Assembly (NCBI RefSeq): GCF_000317435.1
Contig: NC_019751.1
Location: 4,402,001-4,466,000 of the forward strand
Direction: 5' to 3'
Source: Calothrix sp. PCC 6303
GTDB lineage: Bacteria; Cyanobacteriota; Cyanobacteriia; Cyanobacteriales; Nostocaceae
DNA length: 64,000 nt
Part shown: positions 25,817 through 36,555 of the stretch, piece after piece
How the letters are laid out: each line of letters opens with the position of its first letter
Position numbering within the stretch: position 1 is the stretch's first letter
Notes under the pieces: model-generated
Seen by the model: only the letters and a program-made list of their open reading frames with translations
What the model was told of the DNA's origin: nothing
Database searches by the model: none
Program-made: the position numbers and the translations under genes

Positions 25817-26636
25817 AGAGATTTATATGTGAATAATAGTTTAATAACATATTGATTTTTATAATTTTAGTAATAATGTTCCAGTTTTTTAGTCGTCCTA
25901 ACGAACAATTCATGAAAAATATGTATTCTTCATATAGTTATTATCTTCCACTCAGAGTAATATCTTTCCGGAAATGTGCAACTAAAATACTGAAGTTTGT
26001 AGGAATGTTGCTTATTTATTGACTGGATTTAATTCATTATTTGGAAATATCACATCAAGCCATAACCCATGTTTAGCAATGGTTTCATCGTTCAGAGCTA
26101 ACTAACAACTATAGAAAAACAGATAATGTCAATGTAAATAGATTGCTAAGTCTCTTGATACAGCAACTATCATCATTTTTGAGTTACTATTGAGTTAGGA
26201 GTCAGAATCGAGGAATGTCATAAATTCATCACATCTACCTCACCACAATATTGCTGCTAGAAAGTCAATTTCTAGCAAATATTCAGGGTTTAATTCCCCT
26301 GCCCAACGACGGCAGCTTTGTGACAAACTTTAACGTAGGCACAGCCCCTGTTAAGTTTGCGCTGTTTTCTGTCGGGTTTAAATCCCCATTATAAAACATA
26401 CTCATTACTTATTTAGGATTACTATTTGATTTTTGAAAAGATACGTAGGGTGTGTATAGCCTTGCGGCATCCAAGAAAAGCGACAGCGTAACGCACCATT
26501 TATAAGGATTTGGTGCGTTACGAACTCCGTTCTAACGAACCCTACAATACCTAATTTTGTAAGTGCAAAGCACAGGCTACGCCAACAAAATTCAAACCGG
26601 ATTCCTATTACTTATTTTTTAACTGCTTTACCTGCA
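25817..26636. other. Long intergenic region with a dispersed repeat
   Basis: No credible gene over 820 bp. It holds the promoter region of the minus-strand oxygenase gene, two copies of GGGTTTAAnTCCCC (near 26286 and 26374) about 88 bp apart, and the dispersed repeat at 26439-26520. Short frames are interrupted and lack ribosome sites. It may be a graveyard of decayed sequence. Confidence 0.5.
26439..26520. repeat. Dispersed repeat copy B (shared with 3240-3322)
   Basis: It matches the repeat near 3240 in the order GATACG, TGTATAGCCTTGCGG, CAAGAAAAGCGA and AAGGATTTGGTGCGTTAC. Here GCGTAACGCACC and GGTGCGTTACG form an internal inverted repeat, making this the better-preserved copy. Confidence 0.7.
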
Positions 26637-27413
26637 TTAAAATGTTGTCATGACACACAACAACAAAGCTTCTGTCCATTCCACAACAGCGCCATAAGTA
26701 TCACCTGTGTGTCCACCTAATTTATGATTAAACCAGGAACCAACTAGAAACGCGATCGCGCTACCACTGAAAACCACAACTACACCCACAATAATTTTTT
26801 GAGGGTGGAAAAATACATACAATCCACTCATCCCCAGCAGTAATATGAAGCTTGGCAATAGATTCCACCATGATGCGATCGCTTCTTTGTGAATTGCCCC
26901 TTTTCCGGTAGCCTTGAGGTAGGGATAACGAAAAATCGCCAGCATTTGACCCCAACGTCCCCAACCACAAGCTGACATAATTCCCAACCACCGTAATGAT
27001 TCTGTCATATCGCTGAGTGCAGCTGTTTTAATTAAAAGTAAGGCAACAGCAGTCATTGCTCCGAATGCACCCGTTGCACTATCCATCATCACCTCTAAGC
27101 GTCGCTCTGGGTTCACTACAGCTAAACCATCAGCAGTATCCATCGCCCCATCTAAGTGTAAACCCCCAGTTAAGGCAACCCAAAAACATATTATTATTAC
27201 AGTACGTGTAAACACTGGGACTCCTAGCCAAGATATTCCCAGATCTAACAGTGCCAAAATTCCACCGATAATTAGCCCCACAACCACGACAAACCTAGCT
27301 ATTCGACGGAAATCCAAGCCCTCCACCCAAGGCAAAGGTATAGAAGTATAGAAAAGGATACTGGCTATGAAGCTTAACAATAGTTCTTTGCACCATTGCC
27401 GAATACTTGCCAT
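26637..27413 (-). CDS. cobS: Adenosylcobinamide-GDP ribazoletransferase (cobalamin synthase)
   Basis: A 258-residue integral membrane protein with about six helices that joins adenosylcobinamide-GDP and alpha-ribazole in the last steps of B12 synthesis or salvage. Family features are FYTSIPLPW near the N-terminus, [15 protein letters not shown] with the conserved acidic residues, [17 protein letters not shown] and the C-terminal [21 protein letters not shown]. The ATG at 27413 is preferred over the GTG at 27422. It stands alone here; the BtuCDF-like importer is about 9 kb away. Confidence 0.95.
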   Translation of the reverse strand: MASIRQWCKELLLSFIASILFYTSIPLPWVEGLDFRRIARFVVVVGLIIGGILALLDLGISWLGVPVFTRTVIIICFWVALTGGLHLDGAMDTADGLAVVNPERRLEVMMDSATGAFGAMTAVALLLIKTAALSDMTESLRWLGIMSACGWGRWGQMLAIFRYPYLKATGKGAIHKEAIASWWNLLPSFILLLGMSGLYVFFHPQKIIVGVVVVFSGSAIAFLVGSWFNHKLGGHTGDTYGAVVEWTEALLLCVMTTF

Positions 27414-27773
27414 AATAGTCACATACCCTCAAATAAATAACTTCTAATAAAAAATACTCAGTTGAAATACCCACACTAAATTAAAGCTTTCAAAAAGATT
27501 AATTAATACTAGAGATTCACACAAAAACTTTGTTATGCTTATTGCAGCACAAAAAGCAAATATTTAGTATAAAAACATACTTTTGCCGTGAATTTATAAT
27601 TCACTCATCAACAGTTTGTAGCACACTTTTGAAATAGAAAATATTTTAGCATCTAGATTGAAAGCGTTGCCCCAAAAAGTTGATAATTAATTGCAAGGTA
27701 CCAACAAAGCCATCAAGCAAACCATCCAATCGCTGTGTTGTAATCCATCCTTAATTGATTTGCAATCTAACTT
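27414..27773. other. Divergent promoter region, no gene seen
   Basis: About 360 bp of AT-rich DNA between the divergent cobS and the conserved hypothetical gene at 27774. No cobalamin riboswitch core (GCCACTG-like) was found upstream of cobS by eye, and no terminator or repeat stands out. Confidence 0.35.
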
Positions 27774-28226
27774 ATGAGCCACCATCTACCAGATATTAAT
27801 ATACCCGCTCCATGTATCATCAACACAGGTATTGTTGTAAATAAATTGGATATACGACGATTGCTAAGTGATTTGGGTCGTGTTCGCTATGTTTACAGCC
27901 TTGATGGCGAGGTATACAGTGAAGGTGAAGGTGATGTGATGGAGGTATTTTCCAGCCATCGCAGATCTACCTTAGTAGCAAATCAAGCCCTTTACTTGAA
28001 TGTTACTAGCTTCGACTACTTAGCACTGAATCAATCTCCAGAGAACGAAACCTATTTTGATTTAACCCAAGAAGGATGGTGTCTGCGGTTAATTCCCCTT
28101 TCTACCCCTCTCCAGGAAAGACGCGATCGCAGTATGAATGTAAGTGCTATGGAAGCGATGATGGATCAAGTTCTCTCCGCTCGTTGGGATGCCGAAATTG
28201 ATGATGACTCCTCAGAAATGTTTTAA
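27774..28226 (+). CDS. Conserved cyanobacterial protein of unknown function
   Basis: A 150-residue soluble protein: MSHHLPDINIPAPCIINTGI, then DLGRVRYVYSLDGEVYSEGEGDVMEVF and an acidic C-terminus (WDAEIDDDSSEMF). No signal peptide, membrane helix or known catalytic motif is visible. Composition and codon use are ordinary and the frame is clean, so it is a real gene. I recognise the type only as a cyanobacterial conserved hypothetical. It precedes tgt on the same strand by about 170 bp. Confidence 0.7.
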   Translation: MSHHLPDINIPAPCIINTGIVVNKLDIRRLLSDLGRVRYVYSLDGEVYSEGEGDVMEVFSSHRRSTLVANQALYLNVTSFDYLALNQSPENETYFDLTQEGWCLRLIPLSTPLQERRDRSMNVSAMEAMMDQVLSARWDAEIDDDSSEMF

Positions 28227-28384
28227 ATCAGTTATTCAGTGAATAGTTATCAGTAGGAATTACGCAGCTGGCACTTGACGGTGAAAAAAAATTCATCGTG
28301 ACTGCCTCTTCCTTGAATCAGTTATCATCTGATTTAAAGTTGCCCTGATAACTGTTTACTGTTAACTGCTCACTGATTTAATAG

Positions 28385-29521
<1,137 letters not shown>

Positions 29522-29614
29522 TTGTTCCCTTATAACTTTCAACTCGAAACTGAATGCATGTTAAAATACATTTCAAATATTAAAGCTGTGTTGGATAGGT
29601 AGATTTAAACAAAC

Positions 29615-29752
29615 ATGGAAGCAGCACTACTGTTAGCAAAATTGCCAGAAGCTTACCAAATCTTTAATCCTTTGGTAGACGTTCTTCCCGTAATTCCCGT
29701 ATTCTTTCTGCTGCTAGCCTTTGTATGGCAAGCAGCCGTGGGTTTTAGATAG
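29615..29752 (+). CDS. psbK: Photosystem II protein K precursor
   Basis: A 45-codon gene. The translation starts [20 protein letters not shown], continues with [20 protein letters not shown] and ends AVGFR. The segment from [20 protein letters not shown] matches PsbK, whose short N-terminal extension is removed before assembly. It is a single-helix low-mass subunit near CP43 in the photosystem II core. A strong terminator follows 31 bp after the stop, and tgt lies 93 bp upstream on the same strand. Confidence 0.95.
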   Translation: MEAALLLAKLPEAYQIFNPLVDVLPVIPVFFLLLAFVWQAAVGFR

Positions 29753-29782
29753 GTTTATCTATCCCCATTTACCGTAGGCAAT

Positions 29783-29812
29783 AGACAGGTAACTCACCTG
29801 TCTTATTTTTTT
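29783..29812 (+). terminator. Rho-independent terminator after psbK
   Basis: AGACAGGT (29783-29790) and ACCTGTCT (29796-29803) form a perfect 8-bp stem with a 5-base loop, followed by ATTTTTTT. Confidence 0.88.
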
Positions 29813-30058
29813 CTCAAAATTATTTTAAATTCTTAATCAAACTTAATATTCTGCAACTTACAAGATTATACTTAATAAAGATTTACAAAAATAGACCAAG
29901 TTCCTATCAAGAATAATATCTGTCATTGCGACCAGAGGAAAGGAATCTAATCATCTTGAAACCACTACGACGCAACTTGGTATTAGAACTAATCTTTCAA
30001 GACGCTAACCAAAAAGCTTAACTTTCCCTCATTCAAATAAAAAAGGAGGCATTCAAAC

Positions 30059-30355
30059 ATGGGAAACATTAACTTCGCCAACGAAAACAAAGAAGTCATC
30101 GCCGCTGATGGGGCAAATCTTCGCCTCAAAGCCATGGAAAACGGCATTGACATTTACAAAACCTGGGGAAAAATGATGAATTGCGGCGGTTATGGGCAGT
30201 GTGGACACTGTGCTGTACAAGTCATAGATGGGATGGAAAATCTTTCCCCACGTACCGATGCCGAAAACAAATTATTAAAGAAAAAACCCGATAATTTCCG
30301 TCTTGCTTGTCAAAGTATTGTCAATGGGGCAGTAACTATAGCTACCAAGCCTTAG
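30059..30355 (+). CDS. [2Fe-2S] ferredoxin-like protein
   Basis: A 98-residue beta-grasp ferredoxin with Cys42, Cys48, Cys51 and Cys84 (C-x5-C-x2-C-x32-C). The cluster loop is [16 protein letters not shown]. This spacing differs slightly from plant-type photosynthetic ferredoxin (C-x4-C-x2-C) and is nearer to adrenodoxin or other chlorosome/thylakoid 2Fe-2S proteins. An AAGGAGG ribosome site lies about 10 bases before the ATG. It is soluble, with no signal peptide; its partner is unknown. It stands alone between psbK and a repeat-rich gap. Confidence 0.85.
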   Translation: MGNINFANENKEVIAADGANLRLKAMENGIDIYKTWGKMMNCGGYGQCGHCAVQVIDGMENLSPRTDAENKLLKKKPDNFRLACQSIVNGAVTIATKP

Positions 30356-30759
30356 AATCATCAGTAGTCGATGAAGCACTACAAATGGCTTATAAGCTGC
30401 TACGCAGCTAAATTATATAAATTCAAAAACTATAACCTTTGTGGTGCGGGCATCCTGCCCGCTTTAGATATACAAATTAGGCGCTTAACAGCTTAGGAAT
30501 CTAAAATAGGACTTACGCAATCGTAACGAGAAAACCAGACTTTGAGTAGGCGAAGCCAGCCTAAAAGGCTTATGCGAGTCTGCGACAAGCCGCTTTGCGT
30601 CTACCTTGCGTCGCAATAACGTAATTGCGTATTCCTTGCGTAAGTTCTGTAAAATATGGTGTGTGACACTACGGAATATCCTGGTATCAAAAATCAACAT
30701 TGATACGGTGTCCCTCACCACAGTTCGGTTGTGAAAGGGAAAATAAAACTTTTTACCAA
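30356..30759. other. Repeat-rich intergenic region
   Basis: No gene is seen. It contains the MITE-like element at 30507-30650 and, after it, GTGTGACACTA and GTGTCCCTCACCACAG words of unclear role. The small open frame on the minus strand (30485-30721) follows the repeat and is not credible as a gene. Confidence 0.45.
30507..30650. repeat. MITE-like repeat with TAGGACTTACGCA ends (copy 1)
   Basis: TAGGACTTACGCA (30507-30519) is matched near the other end by TGCGTAAGTTCT (30638-30649), an imperfect inverted repeat enclosing about 120 bp without a gene. The same ends bound the element at 56900-57088, and single ends (TAGGAATTACGCA) occur at 28254 and 43138. A non-autonomous transposon family is likely. 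Confidence 0.6.
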
Positions 30760-31266
30760 CTAAACCCGCGAAAAAGCAGGAGGATAAACAACCTCACCTT
30801 GATACTTTACTTGAAAGTTTTTGAAAATCTTCACCATAAAAACATCCTCTGGAACATCAAAAGGACATTTAATATCATAAATTGCTGACGACATGAATCC
30901 GAAGCGATTATAAAACGAAGGAGAACCAAGTACAATCGCTAAAGCTTCACCCATCGCATCAGCTTTTTCCAAACCAGCTTTAATTAGATTACTACCAATA
31001 CCCTGCTTTTGAAACTCAGGAATCACAGCTACAGGTGCTAAACTAAGTACCCGCAATCTTTCTTCCCCAATTAACTCAATATAGCTGAACATAATATGAG
31101 CAACTACAATATCATCAATTTCCGCTACTAAGGAAAGTTCAGGGATATAAAAGTTAGAATTACGAACTTCTGTAATCAAATTAGCTTCATTTTCCCTTGC
31201 AAATGCTAAGGTATTGACTTCAGATATTCTCAAATAGTCTTGATAATTTTCAACACGAATTTTCAT
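30760..31266 (-). CDS. GNAT-family N-acetyltransferase (YhbS-like)
   Basis: A 168-residue GNAT protein. Motif A is VIPEFQKQGIGSNLIKAGLE (Q/R-x-x-G-x-G), preceded by RVLSLAPVAV. The following ALAIVLGSPSFYNRFGFMSS is the YhbS-type motif B region with the YxxFGF signature. It probably acetylates a small molecule or protein; the substrate is unknown. It is 23 bp downstream of the GST gene on the same strand and may be co-transcribed with it. Confidence 0.9.
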   Translation of the reverse strand: MKIRVENYQDYLRISEVNTLAFARENEANLITEVRNSNFYIPELSLVAEIDDIVVAHIMFSYIELIGEERLRVLSLAPVAVIPEFQKQGIGSNLIKAGLEKADAMGEALAIVLGSPSFYNRFGFMSSAIYDIKCPFDVPEDVFMVKIFKNFQVKYQGEVVYPPAFSRV

Positions 31267-31289
31267 GCTTTTGACTAGCCTCTAAATCC

Positions 31290-31979
31290 CTAACGTTTTC
31301 CAACAGTATTTTTAAAAGCTTCCCTTACTGTCATTTTATCCAAATAAGAATTAATCGCTGGATATTGAGTGTAATCTACAGGAACAAGAATTTTGGCATA
31401 ATATAAATACGAAACAACGGCAATATCTGCGGCACTAAGTTTATTTCCTACTAAAAACGATTTGTCTTGCAAAATCTGATTGAGTGCTACTAACAAATTA
31501 GGCATTTCCCTTTTACGTTTATCTTCGGTAAACAAAGCCGGGGATAAAGTGGTATTAGCAAAAAACACCCACTGCATAACTTGAGCAGATTCCTCTAACG
31601 AAGTAGATTTTTTGTCATATTTTTCGGCTAAATATAATAAAATTGCTCCAGATTCCCATAACTTCAAATTTCCATCTACAATTGCTGGTACTTTCCCCAG
31701 CGAATTGATAGCCAAATATTCAGGTTTACGGTTTTCTCCAGCACTGATATTTAGGGAAATATATTCATAAGGAATACCCAATTCTTCCAAATACCATTGC
31801 ACCATGGGAGTCCTTGTTTTCACACCTCCATATAGCTTCAGCTTTATTTGATTAGAAGTAGAAGCAGGAGTCACATTTTTTTGAGGAAGAGGTGCAGCTT
31901 GTACGGAAAATATAGGAAAATAAAAATATGCGATCGCGCTTGTGAATGCAAGTAGTTTAAGAGTTAGTTGTTGGAGCAT
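31290..31979 (-). CDS. Glutathione S-transferase-like protein with an N-terminal signal sequence
   Basis: A 229-residue protein. Residues about 46-120 form the thioredoxin-like GST domain (KLYGGVKTRTPMVQWYLEEL, then NSLGKVPAIVDGNLKLWESGAILLYLAEKY), which includes the cis-Pro (VPA) and the Glu-Ser glutathione contact. The helical C-terminal domain follows. Unusually, the first 30 residues are a typical signal peptide (KLLAFTSAIAYFYFPIFSVQ, then AAP), so the protein is predicted to be periplasmic or membrane-anchored. GSTs are normally cytosolic. The ATG at 31979 is the only start that includes this leader. Confidence 0.85.
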   Translation of the reverse strand: MLQQLTLKLLAFTSAIAYFYFPIFSVQAAPLPQKNVTPASTSNQIKLKLYGGVKTRTPMVQWYLEELGIPYEYISLNISAGENRKPEYLAINSLGKVPAIVDGNLKLWESGAILLYLAEKYDKKSTSLEESAQVMQWVFFANTTLSPALFTEDKRKREMPNLLVALNQILQDKSFLVGNKLSAADIAVVSYLYYAKILVPVDYTQYPAINSYLDKMTVREAFKNTVGKR

Positions 31980-32093
31980 AGTTAAATAGTTATATATTGA
32001 TACTTTGCGTTCAACTTACAAAGATACACTGTAGTATATAACAGAAAATTCTGAGCATTTTATCTTATGAAAAATATACTCTCCTCAAGCTTT

Positions 32094-33119
32094 TCAGCCT
32101 AACTCATTTAACCGCTTCAATCCCAACAAAGCAGCACCATAAGCAGGTTCAAATCTAGGAAGAATAATTTTGGCATTTGGATAGATTGTAGTTACAGACT
32201 GAATAAATCTCTCTCTCATTCTTGATTTAGACTGCCAAACACTACCAACTGTCACAATTTCAAAAATATCATTACTTTCCTGCTTATTAACTTGTGAATG
32301 TAGGGAAAACCCTAATGCATCAATGACTACCGAAGTTGCTTTAACTAACTCTCTTACAGCCTCATCAATAATCTGATTAGCGATTTCATCTCCTTCTACA
32401 GCTGCATTATCAACAATAATCGCCAAACCCGCAATCTCTTTCACACCCCATCCACTTCGATATACAACTTCCACTGAATCTTCCATATTTTGCAACTTCA
32501 AATAGCTTTGAAAACCCTTCAACAAACTAGTTGCTTTTCCTCGTCCATCATAAAATTGCATCGCCATTTGTAACCCAGTCACAGCAATTTTATAAGCACT
32601 ACCTTCATCACCCAAAAGATAACCCCAACCGCCAACACGTTTAGTAATTCCCTGTTGATTAATTCCAAAAATTATGGAACCAGTTCCAGCAGCAACAACA
32701 ATCCCGATATCATTTCCAATTCCACCAACCAAAGCAATTAAAGCATCATGACAGATGATTATTTTTCGTCGTAAATCCAATTCCCACTCGACACAGAAAT
32801 TTAGACTAATTTGTAAATCAGCAACAATACTTTCTACTACTTCTCTATCCTGAATCCGAGCAACACCAGCTAAACCTAAGCAAATTGCCGTGACTTTAAT
32901 TTTATCACTAAGATTATTTATTCGATGCTCTATTTTCCCTAATGCTTCAGCAGTTGCACTAAAAATTGCCGCTTCAATAGACTGAAAAGTAGCACTAACT
33001 CCAATAGTTTGATAATTTGATGCACCAGCTTCACCACGTCCCCATATTTTTCCTTGAATATCCATCAAGACACATACTGTTTTGCTTCCACCACCATCTA
33101 TTCCTAAGATATATTCCAT
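32094..33119 (-). CDS. BadF/BadG/BcrA-type ATPase, N-acetylglucosamine kinase-like
   Basis: A 341-residue sugar-kinase-fold (ASKHA) protein: the phosphate-1 motif GIDGGGSKTVCVLMD at the start, the motif AAGTGSIIFGINQQG in the middle with VGGWGYLLGDEGSAYKI, and PAYGAALLGLKRL at the end. These are the features of the GlcNAc/MurNAc kinase branch of BadF proteins. It probably phosphorylates an amino sugar released from peptidoglycan or chitin. The upstream gene on the same strand is an AmpG-like permease, which supports an amino-sugar or muropeptide recycling role. The 169-bp gap between them means co-transcription is possible but not certain. Confidence 0.85.
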   Translation of the reverse strand: MEYILGIDGGGSKTVCVLMDIQGKIWGRGEAGASNYQTIGVSATFQSIEAAIFSATAEALGKIEHRINNLSDKIKVTAICLGLAGVARIQDREVVESIVADLQISLNFCVEWELDLRRKIIICHDALIALVGGIGNDIGIVVAAGTGSIIFGINQQGITKRVGGWGYLLGDEGSAYKIAVTGLQMAMQFYDGRGKATSLLKGFQSYLKLQNMEDSVEVVYRSGWGVKEIAGLAIIVDNAAVEGDEIANQIIDEAVRELVKATSVVIDALGFSLHSQVNKQESNDIFEIVTVGSVWQSKSRMRERFIQSVTTIYPNAKIILPRFEPAYGAALLGLKRLNELG

Positions 33120-33288
33120 GAATATTATTGATAATTTGATATCTGAAATAAAAGATTTATAACTGATGATATCGCCATAATTTATCGTCGCTGCGTGACA
33201 CTATAAACCTTTACTTACAGTGCATGATTTCTCAAAGTGTCACACACCCTACACCATGATATTTATCAATAAAATATTAACAACTATC

Positions 33289-34548
33289 TTACTCTTCCAA
33301 AGGAATGAAAAAGATAGAAATCATTCCGGGAATAGTAAAAAAGCAAACTAAGATAAAAAATGAAGTATATCCAATTGATTTTTGAATTGCACCGCTAATT
33401 GCTCCAGGTAACATCAATCCTAAAGCCATTAATCCTGTAGAAATAGCATAATGAGAGGTTTTATATTCTCCTTTACAGAGGTATAGAAGATATACAGTAA
33501 AACCAGTAAATCCTAAGCCGTAACCAAATTGTTCTAAAGCAACCAATGGATAAACTAATAACAAATATGGTTTAACAGCAGCCATATACACATAAAAAAT
33601 ATCTGGAATGTTCAACGCTAAAGCCATTGGTAAGAGACACTTTCTTAAACCATAGCGAGAAATTAATAAACCACCAAGAATCCCCCCAGAAATTAAAGAA
33701 ATTACTCCAAATGTGCCATATACTAAACCAACTGTATCAGTAGAAAGTCCTAAACCACCTTCCTCTATTGGATCTAATAAAAATAAAGAAGCAAGTTTTA
33801 CAAGCATTGCTTCGCCTAAACGATAAAGCAAGATAAAGGCTAAGATAGCAATAATTTTAGCTTGTTTAAAATATGATTTGACTATTATTCCAAAAGATAT
33901 TTCTTGATTTATGTTCTTCTGCCGAGGTTGATCCAAATCTGGTTCTGGGAGAACTAAGCGATGATAGATAAATAGTAAAACAAATAAAATAGATACTAAA
34001 CCAAAAGTAGCCATCCAAGCCAAGCGAATATTATTAAGGTATATTTCTAGTTTCCCAGTAAGAAATACTAAAAAACCTGAACCAAATAACATGGCTAATC
34101 TAAAAAACAAAGAACGAAATCCGACAAAAAAAGCTTGCTGTTCGCTAGAAAGGGCAAGCATATAAAAGCCATCAGTGGCAATATCGTAGGTAGCAGAAAT
34201 AAAAGCTGCAACTGCAAATATCACCAGAGATATGACAAAGAAATTTGGAAGTTGCAACGACAGGGCAATTAGTCCTAAACATGCAAACATTCCTAACTGC
34301 ATCGTTAGCATCCAAGTTCGCTTTGTTGAATTCGTATCCACAAAAGGTGCCCAAAGCATTTTGAGAACCCAAGGTAAGTTGAGAAGACTTGTCCAAAATG
34401 TGATTTCTTGATTACTAATACCAAGACGTTTGTAAAGGATCACAGAGACTGTGTTGATGATGGTATTGGGTACACCTTGGGCAAAGTATAGGGTGGGAAT
34501 GAATGTCCAAGGAGATAAAGAAACTAGTTTGTGTCTATGAGAGTTCAT
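33289..34548 (-). CDS. Major facilitator transporter, AmpG-like
   Basis: A 419-residue membrane protein with about twelve helices. The opening PWTFIPTLYFAQGVPNTIIN, then ITFWTSLLNLPWVLKMLWAPF, is typical of the AmpG/SLC33 branch of the MFS, as is ATYDIATDGFYMLAL in helix 4. AmpG imports anhydro-muropeptides from the periplasm; other members carry different solutes. The neighbouring GlcNAc-type kinase gene makes muropeptide or amino-sugar uptake the best guess. Confidence 0.88.
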   Translation of the reverse strand: MNSHRHKLVSLSPWTFIPTLYFAQGVPNTIINTVSVILYKRLGISNQEITFWTSLLNLPWVLKMLWAPFVDTNSTKRTWMLTMQLGMFACLGLIALSLQLPNFFVISLVIFAVAAFISATYDIATDGFYMLALSSEQQAFFVGFRSLFFRLAMLFGSGFLVFLTGKLEIYLNNIRLAWMATFGLVSILFVLLFIYHRLVLPEPDLDQPRQKNINQEISFGIIVKSYFKQAKIIAILAFILLYRLGEAMLVKLASLFLLDPIEEGGLGLSTDTVGLVYGTFGVISLISGGILGGLLISRYGLRKCLLPMALALNIPDIFYVYMAAVKPYLLLVYPLVALEQFGYGLGFTGFTVYLLYLCKGEYKTSHYAISTGLMALGLMLPGAISGAIQKSIGYTSFFILVCFFTIPGMISIFFIPLEE

Positions 34549-34795
34549 CGTGATTCAAGTTATTGATTAGTGCAGGTAAACGCGCTGATGTGATTCTCCT
34601 GCCGTAATCTTACCTGGTGTATTGCAAGTTATTCAGACTTAGGCAATTATGTTGAGAAACCAAGACTTTTAGCTTATATCTCTGTTAGTCGCTGTTTGAT
34701 GTCAGCACACCTTGCTTCAGGATTTTCAAGCAGATGTGGTGATAAAGTGATATCCTAAAAATGTTCACAAAGTAACAACAAGGGGCTTTCTTGCT

Positions 34796-34903
34796 ATGCA
34801 AGTCAACGAATTGGGGTTCATAGCGAGCATATTGTTCGTGCTAGTTCCCGCCGTTTTTTTAATAATTCTTTACACTATTACTGCTAGCCGGGGAGAAGGT
34901 TAA
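34796..34903 (+). CDS. psbM: Photosystem II reaction centre protein M
   Basis: A 35-codon gene whose translation begins [20 protein letters not shown], continues [11 protein letters not shown] and ends RGEG. The MQVNxLGFIAxxLFxxVP segment is diagnostic for PsbM, a single-helix subunit at the photosystem II monomer-monomer interface. It is transcribed alone and followed within 30 bp by a terminator. Confidence 0.97.
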   Translation: MQVNELGFIASILFVLVPAVFLIILYTITASRGEG

Positions 34904-34931
34904 CTTTTAATAGTTTTTGTGTGAAATAAGG

Positions 34932-34960
34932 AACCCCGCACGAATTGTGCAGGGTTTTTA
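34932..34960 (+). terminator. Rho-independent terminator after psbM
   Basis: AACCCCGCAC (34932-34941) pairs with GTGCAGGGTT (34947-34956) across a 5-base loop with one C/A mismatch, followed by TTTT. Confidence 0.85.
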
Positions 34961-35023
34961 GTTTATTTAGTTTTGGGGTTTAGGTTTGGGGCTTAGTTTT
35001 AGGGTTTATTGAAGATGTTGGCA

Positions 35024-35914
35024 TCAGCTTTGCTCATTTGTGCGTGCTAACAACACAGGGCAATAAGCGTTAACACGAACATAATCAGATAAAGAAGCAC
35101 CCAGAAGTCTATCTAAATCGACAAAGCTTTTAGCAACACTAGGTCGTCTATCTGGTGAACCTATCAGCAGCAAATCTACTTGGTTTTCCTCTGCCAGACG
35201 GCAGATTTCTTGCCCTGCACGTCCGCTACTAGTAATGTTGCTTTCTTGTCCTGATTGACCTGCACTTGTGATGCAACGGGTTTGGATGCCGTATCTCTTC
35301 GCTTCGGAGACTGCTGAACTGAGAATCGGGTTTTCTGGTTGGTTAGTTTCTGTTTTGTCTGATTTATTTTGCCAATTTGTGTTGACATTAGCAAGAACTA
35401 ATTCTGCGCCTTTTACATCCATTAACATGAATATAGCCAACTTTAAGCAATGTTTAGCAGTTGCTGAATCATCCATTGCTACCATGACTCGGTTAATTCT
35501 TTTGACATAGATGTCGTCTTTAACCAGTAACATGGGACGTGAAGACAGTTGGAAAACGTACTGACTGACAGAGTTTCCTAAAATTGATTGTAAGCGTTTG
35601 AGTCCACGGGAACCCATAATAATCAAGTCAGCATCCACCTCATCAGCAACTTGACAAACAACGTCTTTGGGTTCGCCTTGGCGTAAAATTGAAGAGACTT
35701 GGCTGGGGTCTAAATTCAAGTATTGGATGGCATTTGCTAATATTTTGCCACCTTCTTCCCACTTGGATGTCATCCCTCCGGCACTGCTTTGGGAAGGAAC
35801 AACGTGCAAAACTGTGACTTTAGCTTGCTTGATGGCTGGTAGTTCTGCGAAAGTCTTGAGCATCTCCTCAGCATGACCCAATCCAGAGACAGCGAGCAAA
35901 ATTTTCTTTATCAT
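35024..35914 (-). CDS. Tandem universal stress protein (two UspA domains)
   Basis: A 296-residue protein made of two UspA-like Rossmann domains (about 1-140 and 145-290). The first has an intact ATP-binding signature G-2x-G-9x-G-N-S in IIMGSRGLKRLQSILGNSVS. In the second the corresponding region, LLIGSPDRRPSVAKSF then DRLLGASLSDYV, is longer and lacks the GxxG, so only the first site is predicted to bind ATP. Cytoplasmic, with a likely role in stress response; specific function unknown. Confidence 0.92.
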   Translation of the reverse strand: MIKKILLAVSGLGHAEEMLKTFAELPAIKQAKVTVLHVVPSQSSAGGMTSKWEEGGKILANAIQYLNLDPSQVSSILRQGEPKDVVCQVADEVDADLIIMGSRGLKRLQSILGNSVSQYVFQLSSRPMLLVKDDIYVKRINRVMVAMDDSATAKHCLKLAIFMLMDVKGAELVLANVNTNWQNKSDKTETNQPENPILSSAVSEAKRYGIQTRCITSAGQSGQESNITSSGRAGQEICRLAEENQVDLLLIGSPDRRPSVAKSFVDLDRLLGASLSDYVRVNAYCPVLLARTNEQS

Positions 35915-36555
35915 TGTATATCTTCCAATGGCTTGGATGTATGCGCTTTTATTGTTTAGGACAGTGTGATTTCGACTGCTTTGTTTGATAACTTGGCTCA
36001 GTCAATTTGTGTGAGTAATTATTATTTGTTAGTCAAGGGGTTTTTAACTAGCAAACTTGTATGATGTTTAAATACTAATCCACAAATACTGTTTATTTTG
36101 CCAATGTTAAAAATATATAGACAAGGAATAATCACAGTTAGTAATAATGATTAATTACTAGTGCAAAGATATTTATGTCTATCTATTCAATTTCTTATTA
36201 TACGCTATGATTTTCGCCTATGAAGTTAACTAATTTCTATCTCACTGATTAGTTTTCTGTCTATATTTGATATGTTTATTTTTTTTAAAAAAGGTGAAGT
36301 ATTAATAAGATTTTGCCGAATTTTTCTCGTTTTAGGCATTAAAAGAATTAAGGTTTTTACAGAGATAAATTCAGGAATACCGATTAAATAAAGTGTGATC
36401 GTAAGATGTCTAAGGGGAGCATAAGGAGCCAATTCAAGTTTAATTAAATTTGCGTTCTTAATTTAAATATAAAGGGAGGTTACAGGGTAAATTAATGAAA
36501 TACAGAGACGTTTCGGTGAAAAGTCTCTGTGGGGTTATGTATTGTGCTTGATTTC
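35915..36555. other. AT-rich intergenic region, no gene seen
   Basis: 640 bp with only a short, poorly composed frame on the minus strand (36226-36432), which I do not accept. A hairpin ACAGAGAC / GTCTCTGT near 36501-36529 resembles the GAGACG repeat family. The promoter of the stress-protein gene lies near 35915. Confidence 0.4.

Noticed and set aside
26220-26400. Small RNA or gene remnant around paired GGGTTTAA words
   Set aside because: No stable fold or coding frame could be defended by eye.
36226-36432. Minus-strand frame of 68 codons
   Set aside because: Isoleucine/lysine-rich random-looking sequence in AT-rich DNA without a ribosome site.
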